DNA from: Deltaproteobacteria bacterium
GTDB taxonomy: Bacteria > Bdellovibrionota_C > UBA2361 > OMII01
NCBI GenBank assembly: GCA_947467385.1
Contig: CANIHJ010000010.1
Span: 1-38,498, forward strand
DNA length: 38,498 nucleotides
Direction: 5' to 3'
Of the stretch, positions 8,080 to 17,800 are shown piece by piece. The translations under genes were made by a program, and so were the position numbers. Positions within the stretch are counted from its first letter, which is position 1; each line of letters opens with the position of its first letter. The notes under the pieces were generated by a model, which was given only the letters and a program-made list of their open reading frames with translations, had not been told where the DNA came from and ran no database searches.

Positions 8080-8189
8080 CAGACCGCCACCTACTCCCAG
8101 CCACTTACCCCCTTTCGTCTCCGAATGAGCTACCGCTCGTAAAGGAAAAGCCACTTTTGGCCGCTTACGCATCTTTAGGAGCGAGGAGC

Positions 8190-9194
8190 ATGGAGTTAGC
8201 ACAAGATCAATTCAGCATGGGCGCGAAGGACACTTCCTGGGATCGGGCTCTAGATGCGGTGAGAACAACGCTGCACGTGCCCGCTGCGCTCTCGACGCTC
8301 ATTCGAGGTGCTTGGGGAAACAACATCACGCCCAAGGATTTCTTTCGCCTCTTAGGCTATCCAGGCTCCAATTCAGCCTGCTTAGTGCGGGCTGCGGAAT
8401 CAACACAAGAGGGCGAGCCCCTCACGTCCATCGACGTGGAGGGCGCCATTGAAAAGCTGGGCGTAAGGACTGCGGCCGTTACGGTGGCAGTCAACTTTGT
8501 GTGCCAGAGCATGCTTGAGTCAGCGCCCCCCGAGAAGGTATGGCTCCCGGTCCTGAAGCGCCTCATGAGCGACGTGGAGATCGGCTACCACTTCGGCATG
8601 AGCGCTGAGCGGCTGGGCACCGAAGAGGGAATCCTTGTGGGTTTCTCGTATTGGGCCGGGCTCGCCGTGCTCCTAGGGCGACACCCGCGTGAGTTCGCCG
8701 AGCTGTTTAAGTCCGGGGACCTGAATGTCAGCAAGCAGCTCGTAACAGAGGCGTTCGGCTGCGAAGCGTACCAAGCTGGGTCCCTGGCGCTCCAGCAGCT
8801 CGGATTCGGCCCCGACGTCGCAACGGCTGCAGCAATAGCTGTTGGGGACCTGCGCACTGACCTCGTGCAGGTAAAGGCCGAGGTGGCGACCTGGCGGGCT
8901 GCACGCCTTTGGATTAGTGCCCTGGGGCGAGGCGAGCTCTATCCAACCGACGAGTCGGCGCAGCAGGCTTTTCCTGAGCTCATTCCGCCGGTGCTCTATG
9001 AGCTTGGACGCAACGAGCTTCCGCTACACCTCTCCATGCTCTACCAGCATATTAACCAAGTGCGCGAAGTGCATTCGGCTTGGACCTGGCATCTTCCCAG
9101 AGCGACCTACGAAGAAACGGGACGGGAGGTGGCAAAAAATGGGATGTCTCACGCCTACACCACGTCGCGCACGCAGACAGCAGTTGTACGCTAG
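8190..9194 (+). CDS. HDOD-like domain protein (degenerate), function unknown
   Basis: 334-residue soluble protein. I see an HDOD-like pattern: NNITPKDFFRLLGYPGSNSA (roughly 44-63) where HDOD proteins have the cleft segment ending in ANS. LTSIDVEGAIEKLGVRTAAV (78-97) matches the SI..AI..LG..... helix. Further on, GTEEGILVGFSYWAGLAVLL aligns with the AFLAGLLHDIG region, but the His-Asp pair is missing. HDOD proteins are non-catalytic relatives of HD phosphohydrolases often found in signalling. All of this is pattern recognition by eye. The ATG at 8190 is preceded by TTAGGAGCGAGGAGC; an in-frame TTG at 8157 is less likely. It follows tatC by 110 nt and precedes the candidate RNA at 9264. Confidence 0.55.
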   Translation: MELAQDQFSMGAKDTSWDRALDAVRTTLHVPAALSTLIRGAWGNNITPKDFFRLLGYPGSNSACLVRAAESTQEGEPLTSIDVEGAIEKLGVRTAAVTVAVNFVCQSMLESAPPEKVWLPVLKRLMSDVEIGYHFGMSAERLGTEEGILVGFSYWAGLAVLLGRHPREFAELFKSGDLNVSKQLVTEAFGCEAYQAGSLALQQLGFGPDVATAAAIAVGDLRTDLVQVKAEVATWRAARLWISALGRGELYPTDESAQQAFPELIPPVLYELGRNELPLHLSMLYQHINQVREVHSAWTWHLPRATYEETGREVAKNGMSHAYTTSRTQTAVVR

Positions 9195-9227
9195 CGCCGA
9201 ATTTTTTTTCTGCCGCCGATGTTTCGT

Positions 9228-9257
9228 TTGACACCGCACCCTGCGCGCCGTCATGAT
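9228..9257 (+). promoter_or_regulatory. Sigma-70-type promoter for the candidate small RNA
   Basis: A perfect TTGACA (9228-9233), 18 nt, then CATGAT (9252-9257, 4 of 6). Predicted start is near 9264. It lies after the 8190-9194 stop codon and no open frame of note begins before the terminator at 9362. Confidence 0.55.
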
Positions 9258-9263
9258 GATTAG

Positions 9264-9396
9264 AAGGCGACACGCTACGGGAACCGGCCATCGAATCCCT
9301 CCCCATGTACTTAGCTTCCCGAATGGCTGGTTATCGAAGGGTGACGTCGACCGAAACTGGGGCACCTATCTGGAAACAGATAGGTGCTATTTTTTT
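9264..9396 (+). ncRNA. Candidate structured small RNA (~130 nt), unknown family
   Basis: The stretch is bounded by a promoter-like pair (TTGACA perfect) and a strong intrinsic terminator, with no protein-coding signal between. A long internal stem is visible: 9282-9293 (AACCGGCCATCG) pairs with 9320-9332 (CGAATGGCTGGTT) over 12 pairs with one bulged A and one G-U pair, enclosing a 26-nt pyrimidine-rich loop. The terminator hairpin forms the 3' end. I compared it by eye with 6S, SRP RNA, tmRNA, c-di-GMP riboswitches and hammerhead cores and recognise none. It could instead be the 3' UTR of the 8190 gene or a leader attenuated before lpxD. Confidence 0.45.
9362..9396 (+). terminator. Rho-independent terminator upstream of lpxD
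   Basis: An 11-bp perfect stem, GCACCTATCTG (9362-9372) with CAGATAGGTGC (9377-9387), closed by a GAAA tetraloop and followed by TATTTTTTT. By far the clearest terminator in the window. It separates the candidate RNA or the 8190 gene from lpxD. Confidence 0.95.
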
Positions 9397-9453
9397 GCTC
9401 CTTCCCGCACCAAAAAAGCCGTTCTACGCGCAAAATCAGGCAATTTAGAACGA

Positions 9454-9485
9454 TTTCCAGGCACGCCGATTTTGGCTACTATAAC
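9454..9485 (+). promoter_or_regulatory. Candidate lpxD promoter, probably leaderless
   Basis: TTTCCA (9454-9459), 17 nt, then TACTAT (9477-9482); an overlapping TATAAC lies at 9480-9485. The lpxD ATG is 6 nt after TACTAT, so the transcript would begin at or next to the start codon. There is no Shine-Dalgarno before lpxD, which fits a leaderless message. Confidence 0.4.
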
Positions 9486-9488
9486 CGG

Positions 9489-10520
9489 ATGCAAAGAAAG
9501 GCAGCCTCACTCTCGGTAAAGGAATTAGCGCAACGGGTGCAGGGCACGGTGCTCGGCGACAGCGCGCTCACGATCTCAGGTGTGTGCTCGCTCGATGCGG
9601 CCACAGCGGGCCACCTCTCGTTCATTCGGTCGAAATCCAGCGAGCATCTTATGCGAGAGCTTCTGCCATTGCCGGCTATAGCGCTCCTCGTAAGCAGAGA
9701 GATCGCCCCGCAATCCAAGCCGAAAACGGCCGCCACGATCATTGTGGTGCCCGACGCATACCTCGCCTTCGTTGATCTCCTACCGCTCTTCGTCGAAGAA
9801 GATGTGCGCGCCCCCGGCATTCATCCGACCGCAGTCGTGGCCAGCGATGCCCGTATCGGCAAGGACGCAAGCATCGGTGCCTACTGCGTGATCGGCACAG
9901 GTGCCTCAATAGGTGACGCAGCCGTGCTCCACCCGCATGTTCGGGTCTACGACGGAGCCCAAATCGGGTCGCACGCGCAGCTCTTTAGCGGAGTGGTTGT
10001 TCGCGAAGAGTGCATCATCGGGGACCGCGTCACGATTCACGACAATTCGGTGATCGGCGCAGACGGCTTCGGCTACATCCCCGATCCGACCGCCAAGGTC
10101 CGCAAGGTCCCGCAGATCGGCAACGTGGTGATCGGAGATGACGTCGAGATTGGTGCCAGCACATGTATCGACCGCGGAGCGATCGGCTCAACGAGGATCG
10201 GCCGGGGGACCAAGATCGACAATCTGGTCCAAATTGGGCACAACACCGTGATTGGGGCGTTCTGCTTCGTGTGCGGAGGAACGGGCATAGCGGGCAGCTG
10301 CACAGTCGGCGATGGCGTTGTTATAGGCGGAGCGTGCGGAATTGCGGACCACTGCGAAATCGTTTCCGGAGTTCGGCTCGGCGGCTGGACGGGAGTAGTA
10401 ACCTCCTTAACCGAGCCCGGCGACTATGCCGGCTTCCCCGCGATGAAAGCCGGTGACTGGCGCAGGCAGCAGGTCAGGCTCTTGCGCTTGACCCGGGAAA
10501 AGAGCGTGGGGCGCGCGTAG
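9489..10520 (+). CDS. lpxD: UDP-3-O-acylglucosamine N-acyltransferase LpxD
   Basis: Third enzyme of lipid A synthesis: transfers an (R)-3-hydroxyacyl chain from acyl-ACP to the 2-amino group of UDP-3-O-acyl-glucosamine. 343 residues. The N-terminal uridine-binding domain contains [18 protein letters not shown] (29-46). From about residue 110 there is a left-handed beta helix of hexapeptide repeats ([26 protein letters not shown] and similar). ADGFGYIP (191-198) and the catalytic His251 in QIGHN are conserved. The open frame extends upstream to a GTG inside the terminator; the ATG at 9489 matches the family N-terminus. Orphan relative to lpxA/fabZ/lpxB, which usually cluster with it. Its stop touches the frame of the following lipoprotein gene. 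Confidence 0.96.
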   Translation: MQRKAASLSVKELAQRVQGTVLGDSALTISGVCSLDAATAGHLSFIRSKSSEHLMRELLPLPAIALLVSREIAPQSKPKTAATIIVVPDAYLAFVDLLPLFVEEDVRAPGIHPTAVVASDARIGKDASIGAYCVIGTGASIGDAAVLHPHVRVYDGAQIGSHAQLFSGVVVREECIIGDRVTIHDNSVIGADGFGYIPDPTAKVRKVPQIGNVVIGDDVEIGASTCIDRGAIGSTRIGRGTKIDNLVQIGHNTVIGAFCFVCGGTGIAGSCTVGDGVVIGGACGIADHCEIVSGVRLGGWTGVVTSLTEPGDYAGFPAMKAGDWRRQQVRLLRLTREKSVGRA

Positions 10521-10534
10521 TGCAGAGGATTCGA

Positions 10535-12094
10535 ATGGCTCGCATTCAGCGCCTCCTACTTCCGCTCGGCCTTGTGACCCTCATGGGGTGCCAGGGCTCC
10601 GGTAGCGAGCCGCCTCCTTCCCGAGCAGTAGAGCTTCGCCTTTTTTACCCATCCGAGCTTCAGCCGATCCTCGAGCCTGCGGTTGCGCGATTCAACGCAG
10701 CGCCCATTTCCAAGGGCGGAATGAGCGTGCGGGTTTCAGCGCTGCACGCTGACGGAGCTGCGGCCGGAGCTCGGATAGCAAGTGAGCCGCCAGAGCTTCC
10801 TGTAATCTGGCTATCGTCATCCTCACTATCGCACGGGCCTTTCGCCTCGGGTTCCGCCTCTTCCGGAATGAGCCTCGCAGAGTGCCGCTCGCTTGCAAGC
10901 TCAGACATCGGCGCGGCCTTTCGAGCCTCCGACGGCTTTCTCGTGGAGGAGCACGGGAGCGAGGCGCTCTTCGCCCAATTCGTCTCGCCCTCCTCCGAAC
11001 CAGACCCGGCCAAGGTGCCCCTCATTTTCATGGGCCTGCCCGGGTCCTCGGCGTCCGGACTTGCGGCTTACCTCATGACTTGCAGCGCCGCCCTAAAGAT
11101 CCGGCCACAATCGCTCAGCGCTCTGCAGGTGCAGGGCGAAACCGCCGCCATAGAAGCCAGTCAGGTGCGGTTCGCCCGCTACTTTCCCTCTGATCCCCAG
11201 ATGCTCGCGTTCACCGCGTCGCTGCACGGAGGCCAGCCGGCCATCGCCCTCACGACGGCGCAGCAGGTCAAGGCCCACAACACGCGCATGCCCGCAGCGC
11301 CCCTGACCTTCGTGCGGGCTGGCGTGCCAAGCTTTAGCCTCGACTACCCCGTGTGCGCCGTTCGTCATGCAAAACTCTCCCCGGAACTATCCGAGGCGCA
11401 GCGCTCTGCCATGCAGGAGATCTTCGGCCCTGAGCTTCAGGCGCAGCTTGCAAAACAAGGCTTTGGACCCCCAAGCTCCGAGGGCTCGACAGAGGAGGCT
11501 GGCACAGCATTGGCGCTCCTCAACCTCTGGCCCTCCGCTCGTAAGCCCTCCTTGTCGGCCTTTGTTATCGACACCTCATCGAACGTCCCCCAGGAGATCC
11601 TCGCGCCGCTGGAGCGCGAGCTTCAGGCGTTCTCCTCACGGCCGGCAGTCGCCCGAGACTCACTAACCCTCATATCGACCTCAACGCGGCCGGAGCTTCT
11701 CGCTCCAGCATCCACGGACCACTCGCGCTTCAGGGAGGCGGTGAAGGCCCTTCCGAGCTCCGGCGCGCTTGCCCTGCGGGAGGGCCTCGCGCTGGCGATG
11801 TCGCTGGTCACCGATGCCCCGCTCTCGCAGTACCGTGGAGTGATAATCGCTGTCGTCACGGGCCAGGACACGGCCTCCGCCATCAGTGCTGCCTCGCTCG
11901 CGCAGCGCTCCCTCGCCGCGATATCGCGCCGGGGAACCTCCCTGTACATAGTCGGCATTACAGGCCCGGCTAGCCAACCGGGGCAACTCTCTTCTGCGGC
12001 GCAGCTCGCTGCCGATCTCGGTGGGACCTACGTCGAGACCTCTATTCAGGGCATTCCGACGGCGCTGCGTGGCATCTTTCAGGAGATAGAGTAG
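10535..12094 (+). CDS. Lipoprotein with solute-binding-like and VWA-like domains
   Basis: 519 residues. The N-terminus has a signal peptide ending in a lipobox (LVTLMGCQ, Cys about residue 19), so it is predicted to be lipid-anchored. Residues ~35-310 resemble an extracellular solute-binding fold (LRLFYPSELQPILEPAVARF start). Residues ~330-519 look like a von Willebrand A domain: FVIDTSSNV resembles a MIDAS strand although the DxSxS motif is imperfect (Asn for the last Ser), and GVIIAVVTGQDTASA takes the place of the usual TDGxxT strand. Such SBP-VWA fusions are known as a class of unknown role. ATG 10535 follows AGAGGA at 5 nt; a GTG at 10520 overlaps the lpxD stop. Probably co-transcribed with lpxD. 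Confidence 0.7.
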   Translation: MARIQRLLLPLGLVTLMGCQGSGSEPPPSRAVELRLFYPSELQPILEPAVARFNAAPISKGGMSVRVSALHADGAAAGARIASEPPELPVIWLSSSSLSHGPFASGSASSGMSLAECRSLASSDIGAAFRASDGFLVEEHGSEALFAQFVSPSSEPDPAKVPLIFMGLPGSSASGLAAYLMTCSAALKIRPQSLSALQVQGETAAIEASQVRFARYFPSDPQMLAFTASLHGGQPAIALTTAQQVKAHNTRMPAAPLTFVRAGVPSFSLDYPVCAVRHAKLSPELSEAQRSAMQEIFGPELQAQLAKQGFGPPSSEGSTEEAGTALALLNLWPSARKPSLSAFVIDTSSNVPQEILAPLERELQAFSSRPAVARDSLTLISTSTRPELLAPASTDHSRFREAVKALPSSGALALREGLALAMSLVTDAPLSQYRGVIIAVVTGQDTASAISAASLAQRSLAAISRRGTSLYIVGITGPASQPGQLSSAAQLAADLGGTYVETSIQGIPTALRGIFQEIE

Positions 12095-12105
12095 GATCTC
12101 GCCTA

Positions 12106-12885
12106 CTAGCGCAAGCCCTCAGCCGACAGGATGTGGCCAGAGTGCAGCGCCTCGACGGTCGTGCCGCGCGTGATCAGCAGCGCTCCACTCTCTTCGATGC
12201 CGGAATAGATCCCGCGCACGGTGCGCTCACTCACCTCAATTGCAAGAGCCGTCTGCCCCGGCACGAAGCAGCTTCGCTCCTCCCACTCTGACCGGAACGA
12301 GGCGAAGCCCCCCTGTCCCACAAATCGCTCATGACAGCTCCGCAAGGACGCCCCTAATGCCCCTGCAACGTGCTCAACGGAAAGATCAATGCCCGACACC
12401 GCACGCGCCGAGAGCGCCCTTGGCACGTCAGCTGGCGCCTCGACGAGATTGAGACCGATGCCAACCAGCACCACCCGCACACCGTCCGACTCCTGAACCT
12501 CAATCAGGATACCACCAAGCTTATTAAGATCTCCCGCGCGCACTACAACGATGTCGTTGGGCCACTTCAGCCGAACCGGAACGCCGAGCTCCTCCAGCGC
12601 AGACGAGATCCCCACTCCGATTGAAAGTGAGTACCCCGTCAGCTCTGCGGCCATCATGCGTGTGGAGAAGAGAAACGTGCCCATAAACGCGCCGCCGGTG
12701 CCAGACCAGCTTCTGCCCTGCCGCCCGCGTCCCGCCAGCTGCCGCCTGGCGACAACCAGACCTGCCCCCTCGGCGGAGCCCGCCACCGTCGGCACCTCGC
12801 CGCGTGCCACGTCCATGGTCGAGCCGACCTCCTCGTAAAGGCTAGCAAAAGCGAATCCGGGAAGCGCGAGGGAGCTATGCCGCAT
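12106..12885 (-). CDS. birA: Biotin--[acetyl-CoA-carboxylase] ligase, catalytic form
   Basis: Attaches biotin to the carboxyl carrier protein through biotinyl-AMP. 259 residues without the N-terminal DNA-binding helix-turn-helix, so monofunctional (class I) and not a repressor. Motifs: GSTMD near the N-terminus, the biotinyl-AMP loop GRGRQGRSWSG (52-62), RLKWPNDI (105-112) and NKLGGILIEV (121-130) with the catalytic-region lysines. A small C-terminal SH3-like domain follows (VSERTVRGIYSGIEESGALLI). It overlaps the nadC stop by 11 nt, implying coupling, and converges on the lipoprotein gene with only 11 nt between stops. Confidence 0.95.
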   Translation of the reverse strand: MRHSSLALPGFAFASLYEEVGSTMDVARGEVPTVAGSAEGAGLVVARRQLAGRGRQGRSWSGTGGAFMGTFLFSTRMMAAELTGYSLSIGVGISSALEELGVPVRLKWPNDIVVVRAGDLNKLGGILIEVQESDGVRVVLVGIGLNLVEAPADVPRALSARAVSGIDLSVEHVAGALGASLRSCHERFVGQGGFASFRSEWEERSCFVPGQTALAIEVSERTVRGIYSGIEESGALLITRGTTVEALHSGHILSAEGLR

Positions 12886-13732
12886 AGTAGGTCGTATTGA
12901 TGCGCATCGAGATGTCGACGTTTGGCGCGTGGGTCGTCAGAAATCCCGCCGACACGGCGTCGATACCGAGAGCCTTGAGTGCCGGAAGCCTCTCCTTCGT
13001 GATGCCACCCGAGACCTCGATGAAGGGACGGTGCGGGGCCGAATGCAGAAACGCTAGCGCCTCGCGCAGCGCCGCATCCGAGAAGTTGTCCAGCATCAGA
13101 ATCGTGGGCCGGAACTCAAGCGCCGCCTTGAGCTCATCGAGCGAGCGCACCTCGACCTCCCAGGGCATGTAGAGGGGCTTCTCCTTAGCGATGCGCGCTA
13201 GCGCCCCGCGGACGCCGTGCGAGTGGGCATCGATATGGTTGTTTTTGACCAGGATCATATCGCCGAGCGAAAGCCGGTGGTTGCTTCCGCCGCCAACAGT
13301 GACGGCATACTTGTCGAGCATGCGCCAGCCAGGCATGGTCTTGCGCGTGTCCAGCACCACCAACCCTCCCGCGGCGGCAACGAAGTTGCGCGTGTTGGTC
13401 GCAACACCACTGAGCCTCTGCAGAAAGTTTAGCACCGTCCGCTCAACCGCCAGTATGTCGCGCGTGGAGCCCTCAAGCTCGACCAAGACCGACTCTGGCT
13501 CAACAAACTCGCCGTCACGGCTGCGCTCGCTCACCTCAACAGAGAACCTTCCCTCATCAATAATCATGGGGACGATCTCAAGCCCGCACACGACGAGCGG
13601 CTCACGCGCGATCACGCGCGCGCGAGACTGGTGCTCCCTCGAAACCGAGAGCTCGGCAGTGATATCCCCAAGCGCAAGATCTTCCTCTAGCGCTAGCGCA
13701 ACAAGCTTTCGAACGAGTGGAGAGCCTCTCAT
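12875..13732 (-). CDS. nadC: Nicotinate-nucleotide pyrophosphorylase (quinolinate PRTase)
   Basis: Converts quinolinate and PRPP to nicotinate mononucleotide, CO2 and PPi in de novo NAD synthesis. 285 residues: N-terminal LALEEDLALGDITAEL, then a barrel with ERTVLNFLQRLSGVAT, DTRKTMPGWRMLDKYAV, GGGSNHRLSLGDMILVKNNH, EVEVRSLDE and EVSGGI. The family usually has Thr and Leu where this protein has Met and Trp in RKTMPGWR; the basic residues are kept. The ATG at 13732 follows TAAGGAGG at 8 nt, the strongest Shine-Dalgarno seen here; a longer open frame to 13855 is discarded. nadA and nadB are not in the window. It overlaps birA and is 13 nt from the permease gene. Confidence 0.96.
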   Translation of the reverse strand: MRGSPLVRKLVALALEEDLALGDITAELSVSREHQSRARVIAREPLVVCGLEIVPMIIDEGRFSVEVSERSRDGEFVEPESVLVELEGSTRDILAVERTVLNFLQRLSGVATNTRNFVAAAGGLVVLDTRKTMPGWRMLDKYAVTVGGGSNHRLSLGDMILVKNNHIDAHSHGVRGALARIAKEKPLYMPWEVEVRSLDELKAALEFRPTILMLDNFSDAALREALAFLHSAPHRPFIEVSGGITKERLPALKALGIDAVSAGFLTTHAPNVDISMRINTTYYAA

Positions 13733-13745
13733 GCCGTGTTCCTCC

Positions 13746-14864
13746 TTAGCGATTGAGCACCCATTGAATTCCGTGCCGCCCAAGCACCTTGCACGTGGCC
13801 GCAACCGGCACGGCAAGAAACAGCCCAAGAAGCCCAAAGAGCTGGCCCCCGGCATAAAGCGACAGCATAATCACGAGCGGAGAGAGGCCAACCGTCTCGC
13901 CGATAATGAGGGGCGTTATAATGGCACCCTCAAGCCCCTGCACGATAGCGAAGACGAGCCACACCCACAGCACATGCTGAAAATCGCCAAAGGTCACGAG
14001 CGCCATGAGCGAGCTGAGAAGGAGGCCTGAAATCGTACCCACATATGGAATCAGGTTACCGAACCCCGTCACAAACCCGAGAAGCAGCCACAGGTCAACG
14101 CCGATGACCCCTAGCCCGACCGAATAGAGAACAAACAGGATCGAGCACACGATCACCTGCCCGCGAACAAACGACGAGACGTAGAGATCAATCTCGCGGC
14201 TGACCGACGCCACCCGCTCGCGCTTCATGATCGGGAAGAGGCTCAGGAAAAAGGCGTGGAGGCGCGGCAGGTCGATCGCGAGGTAGAAGACGATAAAGGG
14301 CAGGAGCGCTAGGTTGATGAGGGTGAGCACCTGGTTATACCCGCGCGTGATGGTGTTCAGCAGCGCGGTCCCGAGCCCCTTGACAGTATCTCCGCTAACC
14401 GAACTCCAAGCCGTCGGGAGCGACGCAACGAGGTCATCGACGCTCTCACTACTGCGGAGGGGCTCCGGAAGGACTTCGCGCAGGCGATACACAAAGGGCA
14501 GCAGGCGTTGCCGCCCGAGATCAAGGTACTGGTTAAGGTTCACGCTGAGCTTCTCAAACTCTTCAACGAGCGACGGAATTGCGGTCACCGCCAGCAGCCC
14601 GAGACCCGCCGCAAAAGACCCGAAGACGATCCAGAAACCCATGAAGCGCGATATGCCCCTGCGCTCAAGCCGCTCCAGGAGCGGATCGAAGGCGTAGCCG
14701 ATGAAGTACCCAAGCACGAGGAGCATCGCAAGCTCCTTGAGCCTTACCAAGAGCCACAGCACCCCGGCGGCAAAAATGAGGGTTAAAACCCAGGCCGGCG
14801 GCAAGAGCCTCGACCTGCTGTAGCCATTTGAGGATAGAGCGTTCGGCATAGGGGCATCACACAA
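13746..14864 (-). CDS. AI-2E family (PerM-type) membrane transporter
   Basis: 372-residue polytopic membrane protein with about eight helices. A hydrophobic N-terminal pair (about 16-45, 55-80) is followed by a periplasmic amphipathic region (about 85-170) and then a C-terminal helix bundle. GFGNLIPYVGTISGLLLSSL (about 266-285) and the closing LSPLVIMLSLYAGGQLFGLLGLFLAVPVAA pattern are characteristic of the AI-2E/PerM family. Members export autoinducer-2 or act as cation/proton antiporters; the substrate here cannot be told. It overlaps dnaE by 8 nt and precedes nadC by 13 nt, so dnaE-permease-nadC-birA form one compact transcription unit. Confidence 0.9.
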   Translation of the reverse strand: MCDAPMPNALSSNGYSRSRLLPPAWVLTLIFAAGVLWLLVRLKELAMLLVLGYFIGYAFDPLLERLERRGISRFMGFWIVFGSFAAGLGLLAVTAIPSLVEEFEKLSVNLNQYLDLGRQRLLPFVYRLREVLPEPLRSSESVDDLVASLPTAWSSVSGDTVKGLGTALLNTITRGYNQVLTLINLALLPFIVFYLAIDLPRLHAFFLSLFPIMKRERVASVSREIDLYVSSFVRGQVIVCSILFVLYSVGLGVIGVDLWLLLGFVTGFGNLIPYVGTISGLLLSSLMALVTFGDFQHVLWVWLVFAIVQGLEGAIITPLIIGETVGLSPLVIMLSLYAGGQLFGLLGLFLAVPVAATCKVLGRHGIQWVLNR

Positions 14865-17800
14865 AACTTAAGACGGGGCGGCCAAAGATCTGCTCAACTT
14901 CTTCGCACAGGGTCTCTGAAGGAACTACGCACACGGGGGAGTTGGCGCTATCACGAAGCACGATGGAGACCTCTCCCTCATCGAGCTGCAAGCGCACCTT
15001 GACTGGGCATGTGCCCGTGTGGCGCTGGAAAAGCGACTGCACCCGCGGCAGCCGAGTATCGATGTCGTCGCTCGCTGTCAGTAGCAGGAATCCCTGCGTT
15101 GCGCTGCGGTCACGCAGGGCTATGAGGGACTCGATCTTTTCGACGATGAGCGCACAGCGCTCGGCTGACACGTCAGCGCGTCCGGAGATGAGAACCGGAT
15201 CATCAGCCACGAGCAGGTTCTGCACCTGCCGATACGTGTCGGGCCACACGATCGAGTCGATTGTTCCAAGCCAATCCTCAAGCGCAAAGGTCGCGTAACG
15301 GTCGCCCTTCTTAGTGTTCTTGAGCTTCAAGGCCGTCACAACGCCGCCTACCCGCACCTCCTTAACCCTGCCCGCCTTTACGTCCGCTGTCGACTTTGCG
15401 CCAAGGCGCTTAAGGTCTCCACGAAACTTCTCAAGCGGGTGGCCGGAGATGTAGAAGCCAAGCGCTTCACGCTCGTAGGCGAGCTTTTGGTTGACGGGCC
15501 ACTCAGGAAGCGTAAAAGGCCGCTTCGGAACGACAGGGCGCGAGGCCGTGCCCCCAAAGAGCGACATCTGGTTCGGATCCGCGTTCTTCTGCGAGGCGAA
15601 GATCCTGAGCAGCTCCTCAATCCGCTCAAACATCTCCCGGCGCGGAACCTTCGAGAAGTCGAGCCCGCCGCTGCACACCAGGTTCTCAAAGACACGCTTA
15701 TTGACGTTGTGCAGGTCGACCCGCGCAATCAGGTCCTCAAGGTCTGTGAAGGGCCCGGACTCGCGCGCAGCGAGAATAGCCTCAACAGCCTTCTGTCCCG
15801 TTCCCTTGACGGCCTCAAGGCCAAACAGGATCTGTGAGCCCTCAACGGTAAAGCCTGCCGAGCTGCGGTTGACGTCCGGCGGCAATACAGCAATCGCCTG
15901 CTTCCGGCACTCGTTGAAGTTCTTGAAGGTCTTGTCGCTGTCCTCCATGTCGTGCGTCATGAGGGCCGCCATGAACTCCACGCCGTAGTGCGCCTTGAGG
16001 TAGGCGGTCTCGAACGACACGAGCGCATACGCAGCCGTGTGGCTTCGGTTGAAGCCGTAGCGGGCGAAGGTCTCCATCTGCTGGAAGATCTCATCCGCAA
16101 GGCGCTTCTCGATTCCGCGCTCTACTGCCCCTGACACGAAGCGGGTCTTTTGGCGCGCCATCTCCTCGGGATCTTTCTTTCCCATCGCCTTACGCAGGAT
16201 GTCAGCCTCGCCGAGCGAGTAGCCTGAAAGCGCCCGCGCAAGTTGCATAATCTGCTCTTGGTAGAGAATGACACCGTAGGTGTCCGCGAGGATGTCCTTC
16301 ATCACCGGATGCAGATACGCAATCGGCTCGCGCCCGTGCTTACGCTCAATGTACCTGTCGACCATCCCCGCATCCAGCGGGCCCGGGCGATAGAGGGCGA
16401 GGATAGCCACGATGTCATCGAAGCAGCTGGGCTTGAGGCGCATCACCATCTCGGTGATGCCGCTCGACTCGAGCTGGAATACGCCGGTTGTGTTTCCACG
16501 CGCGAGGAGCGCGTAGGTCTTCTGGTCCTCAAGGGGCAGGAGGTTAAGGTCAAGCTTTACGCCTCTGCTCTCCTCGATGATCTTGAGCGCGGTGTGCAGC
16601 ACCGTGAGGGTCTTGAGCCCAAGGAAGTCAAACTTCACCAGCCCGACCTTCTCGACGTACGTCATCGAATACTGCGTGACGTCGTTGCCGTCTTTATCGA
16701 CCATCATCGGCAGGAGCTCATCGAGGGGCCTGTCGCCGATCACAACGCCCGCAGCGTGGGTCGATGAGTGACGCGTGAGCCCCTCTAGCTTAAGGGCTAG
16801 CTCAATAAGCTGACTTCCCTCACCGGCTGCATATTCAGCCAGCCTGGGCTCCATCTTAAGTGCCTCGGAGAGGGGATAGTCGAAGCCCTGGCGAGGCGCC
16901 GGAACAAGCTGCGCAACGCGATCGGTCTCCGCGTAGCTCATGCCGAGTGCTCGGCCCACGTCCTTGATGGCAGCCTTGGCCTTGAGGGTTCCAAACGTTG
17001 CTATCTGGGCAACACGGTCCTTGCCGTACTTCTCTACGACGTACTTAATGACCTGCGCCCGGCCATTAATGCAGAAGTCAACGTCGATATCAGGCATGCT
17101 GATGCGCTCTGGATTGAGGAAGCGCTCGAAGAAGAGCTTATTCGTTATCGGGTCAACCTCGGTGATGCGCAGGGCATACGCCACAAGAGATCCGGCAACC
17201 GAGCCGCGGCCAGGCCCTACCGGAATACTGTTGTCCTTGGCCCAAACGATGAAGTCTGCCACCACCAGGAAGTATCCGGCGAAGCCCATCTTGCCGATAA
17301 GGGCGATCTCTTCCTCCAGGCGGTCGTCATAGGCCTGAGCAAGCGCTGAGGTCCAATTGCCCAACACGCTGAGGGACTCGATGCGCTTGGCGAGCCCCTC
17401 GCGCGCCAGCGAAGCCATTATTTCGTTCAGCGGGCGGGGATCCTCCGTCTTGAACTCGGGCATGAAGTACGTCTTGGTGTCGAACCCGAAGTCGCACTGC
17501 GATGCGATCAGCCCAGAGTTGCGGATTGCCTCTGGTGCCTCCTTGATGGCGCTCATCTCCTCAAGCATCTCAGACTCGGTCTTAAGGTGCAGGCTGAAGC
17601 CTTCGTGCCGCAGCCGGTCCGGATCGAGCACGGTCTTTCCTGTGGAGATGCACATGAGCACCTCCTGCGCAAAGTGGTCGTCACTCTGGAGATAGTGGCA
17701 ATCCGTTGTTGCCACGAGCGGCACCCCCATGGTCTTGGCCATGTCGATGACCGCCTGGTTGTGCTTCTGCTGCTCCTTAATCGGGTGCGGCTGGATCTCG

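Noticed and set aside
9250-9360. Hammerhead-like fragments (ATGATGA and CGAAAC) in the candidate RNA
   Set aside because: The essential C of the CUGANGA core is missing and the spacing to CGAAAC does not give the three-stem fold.
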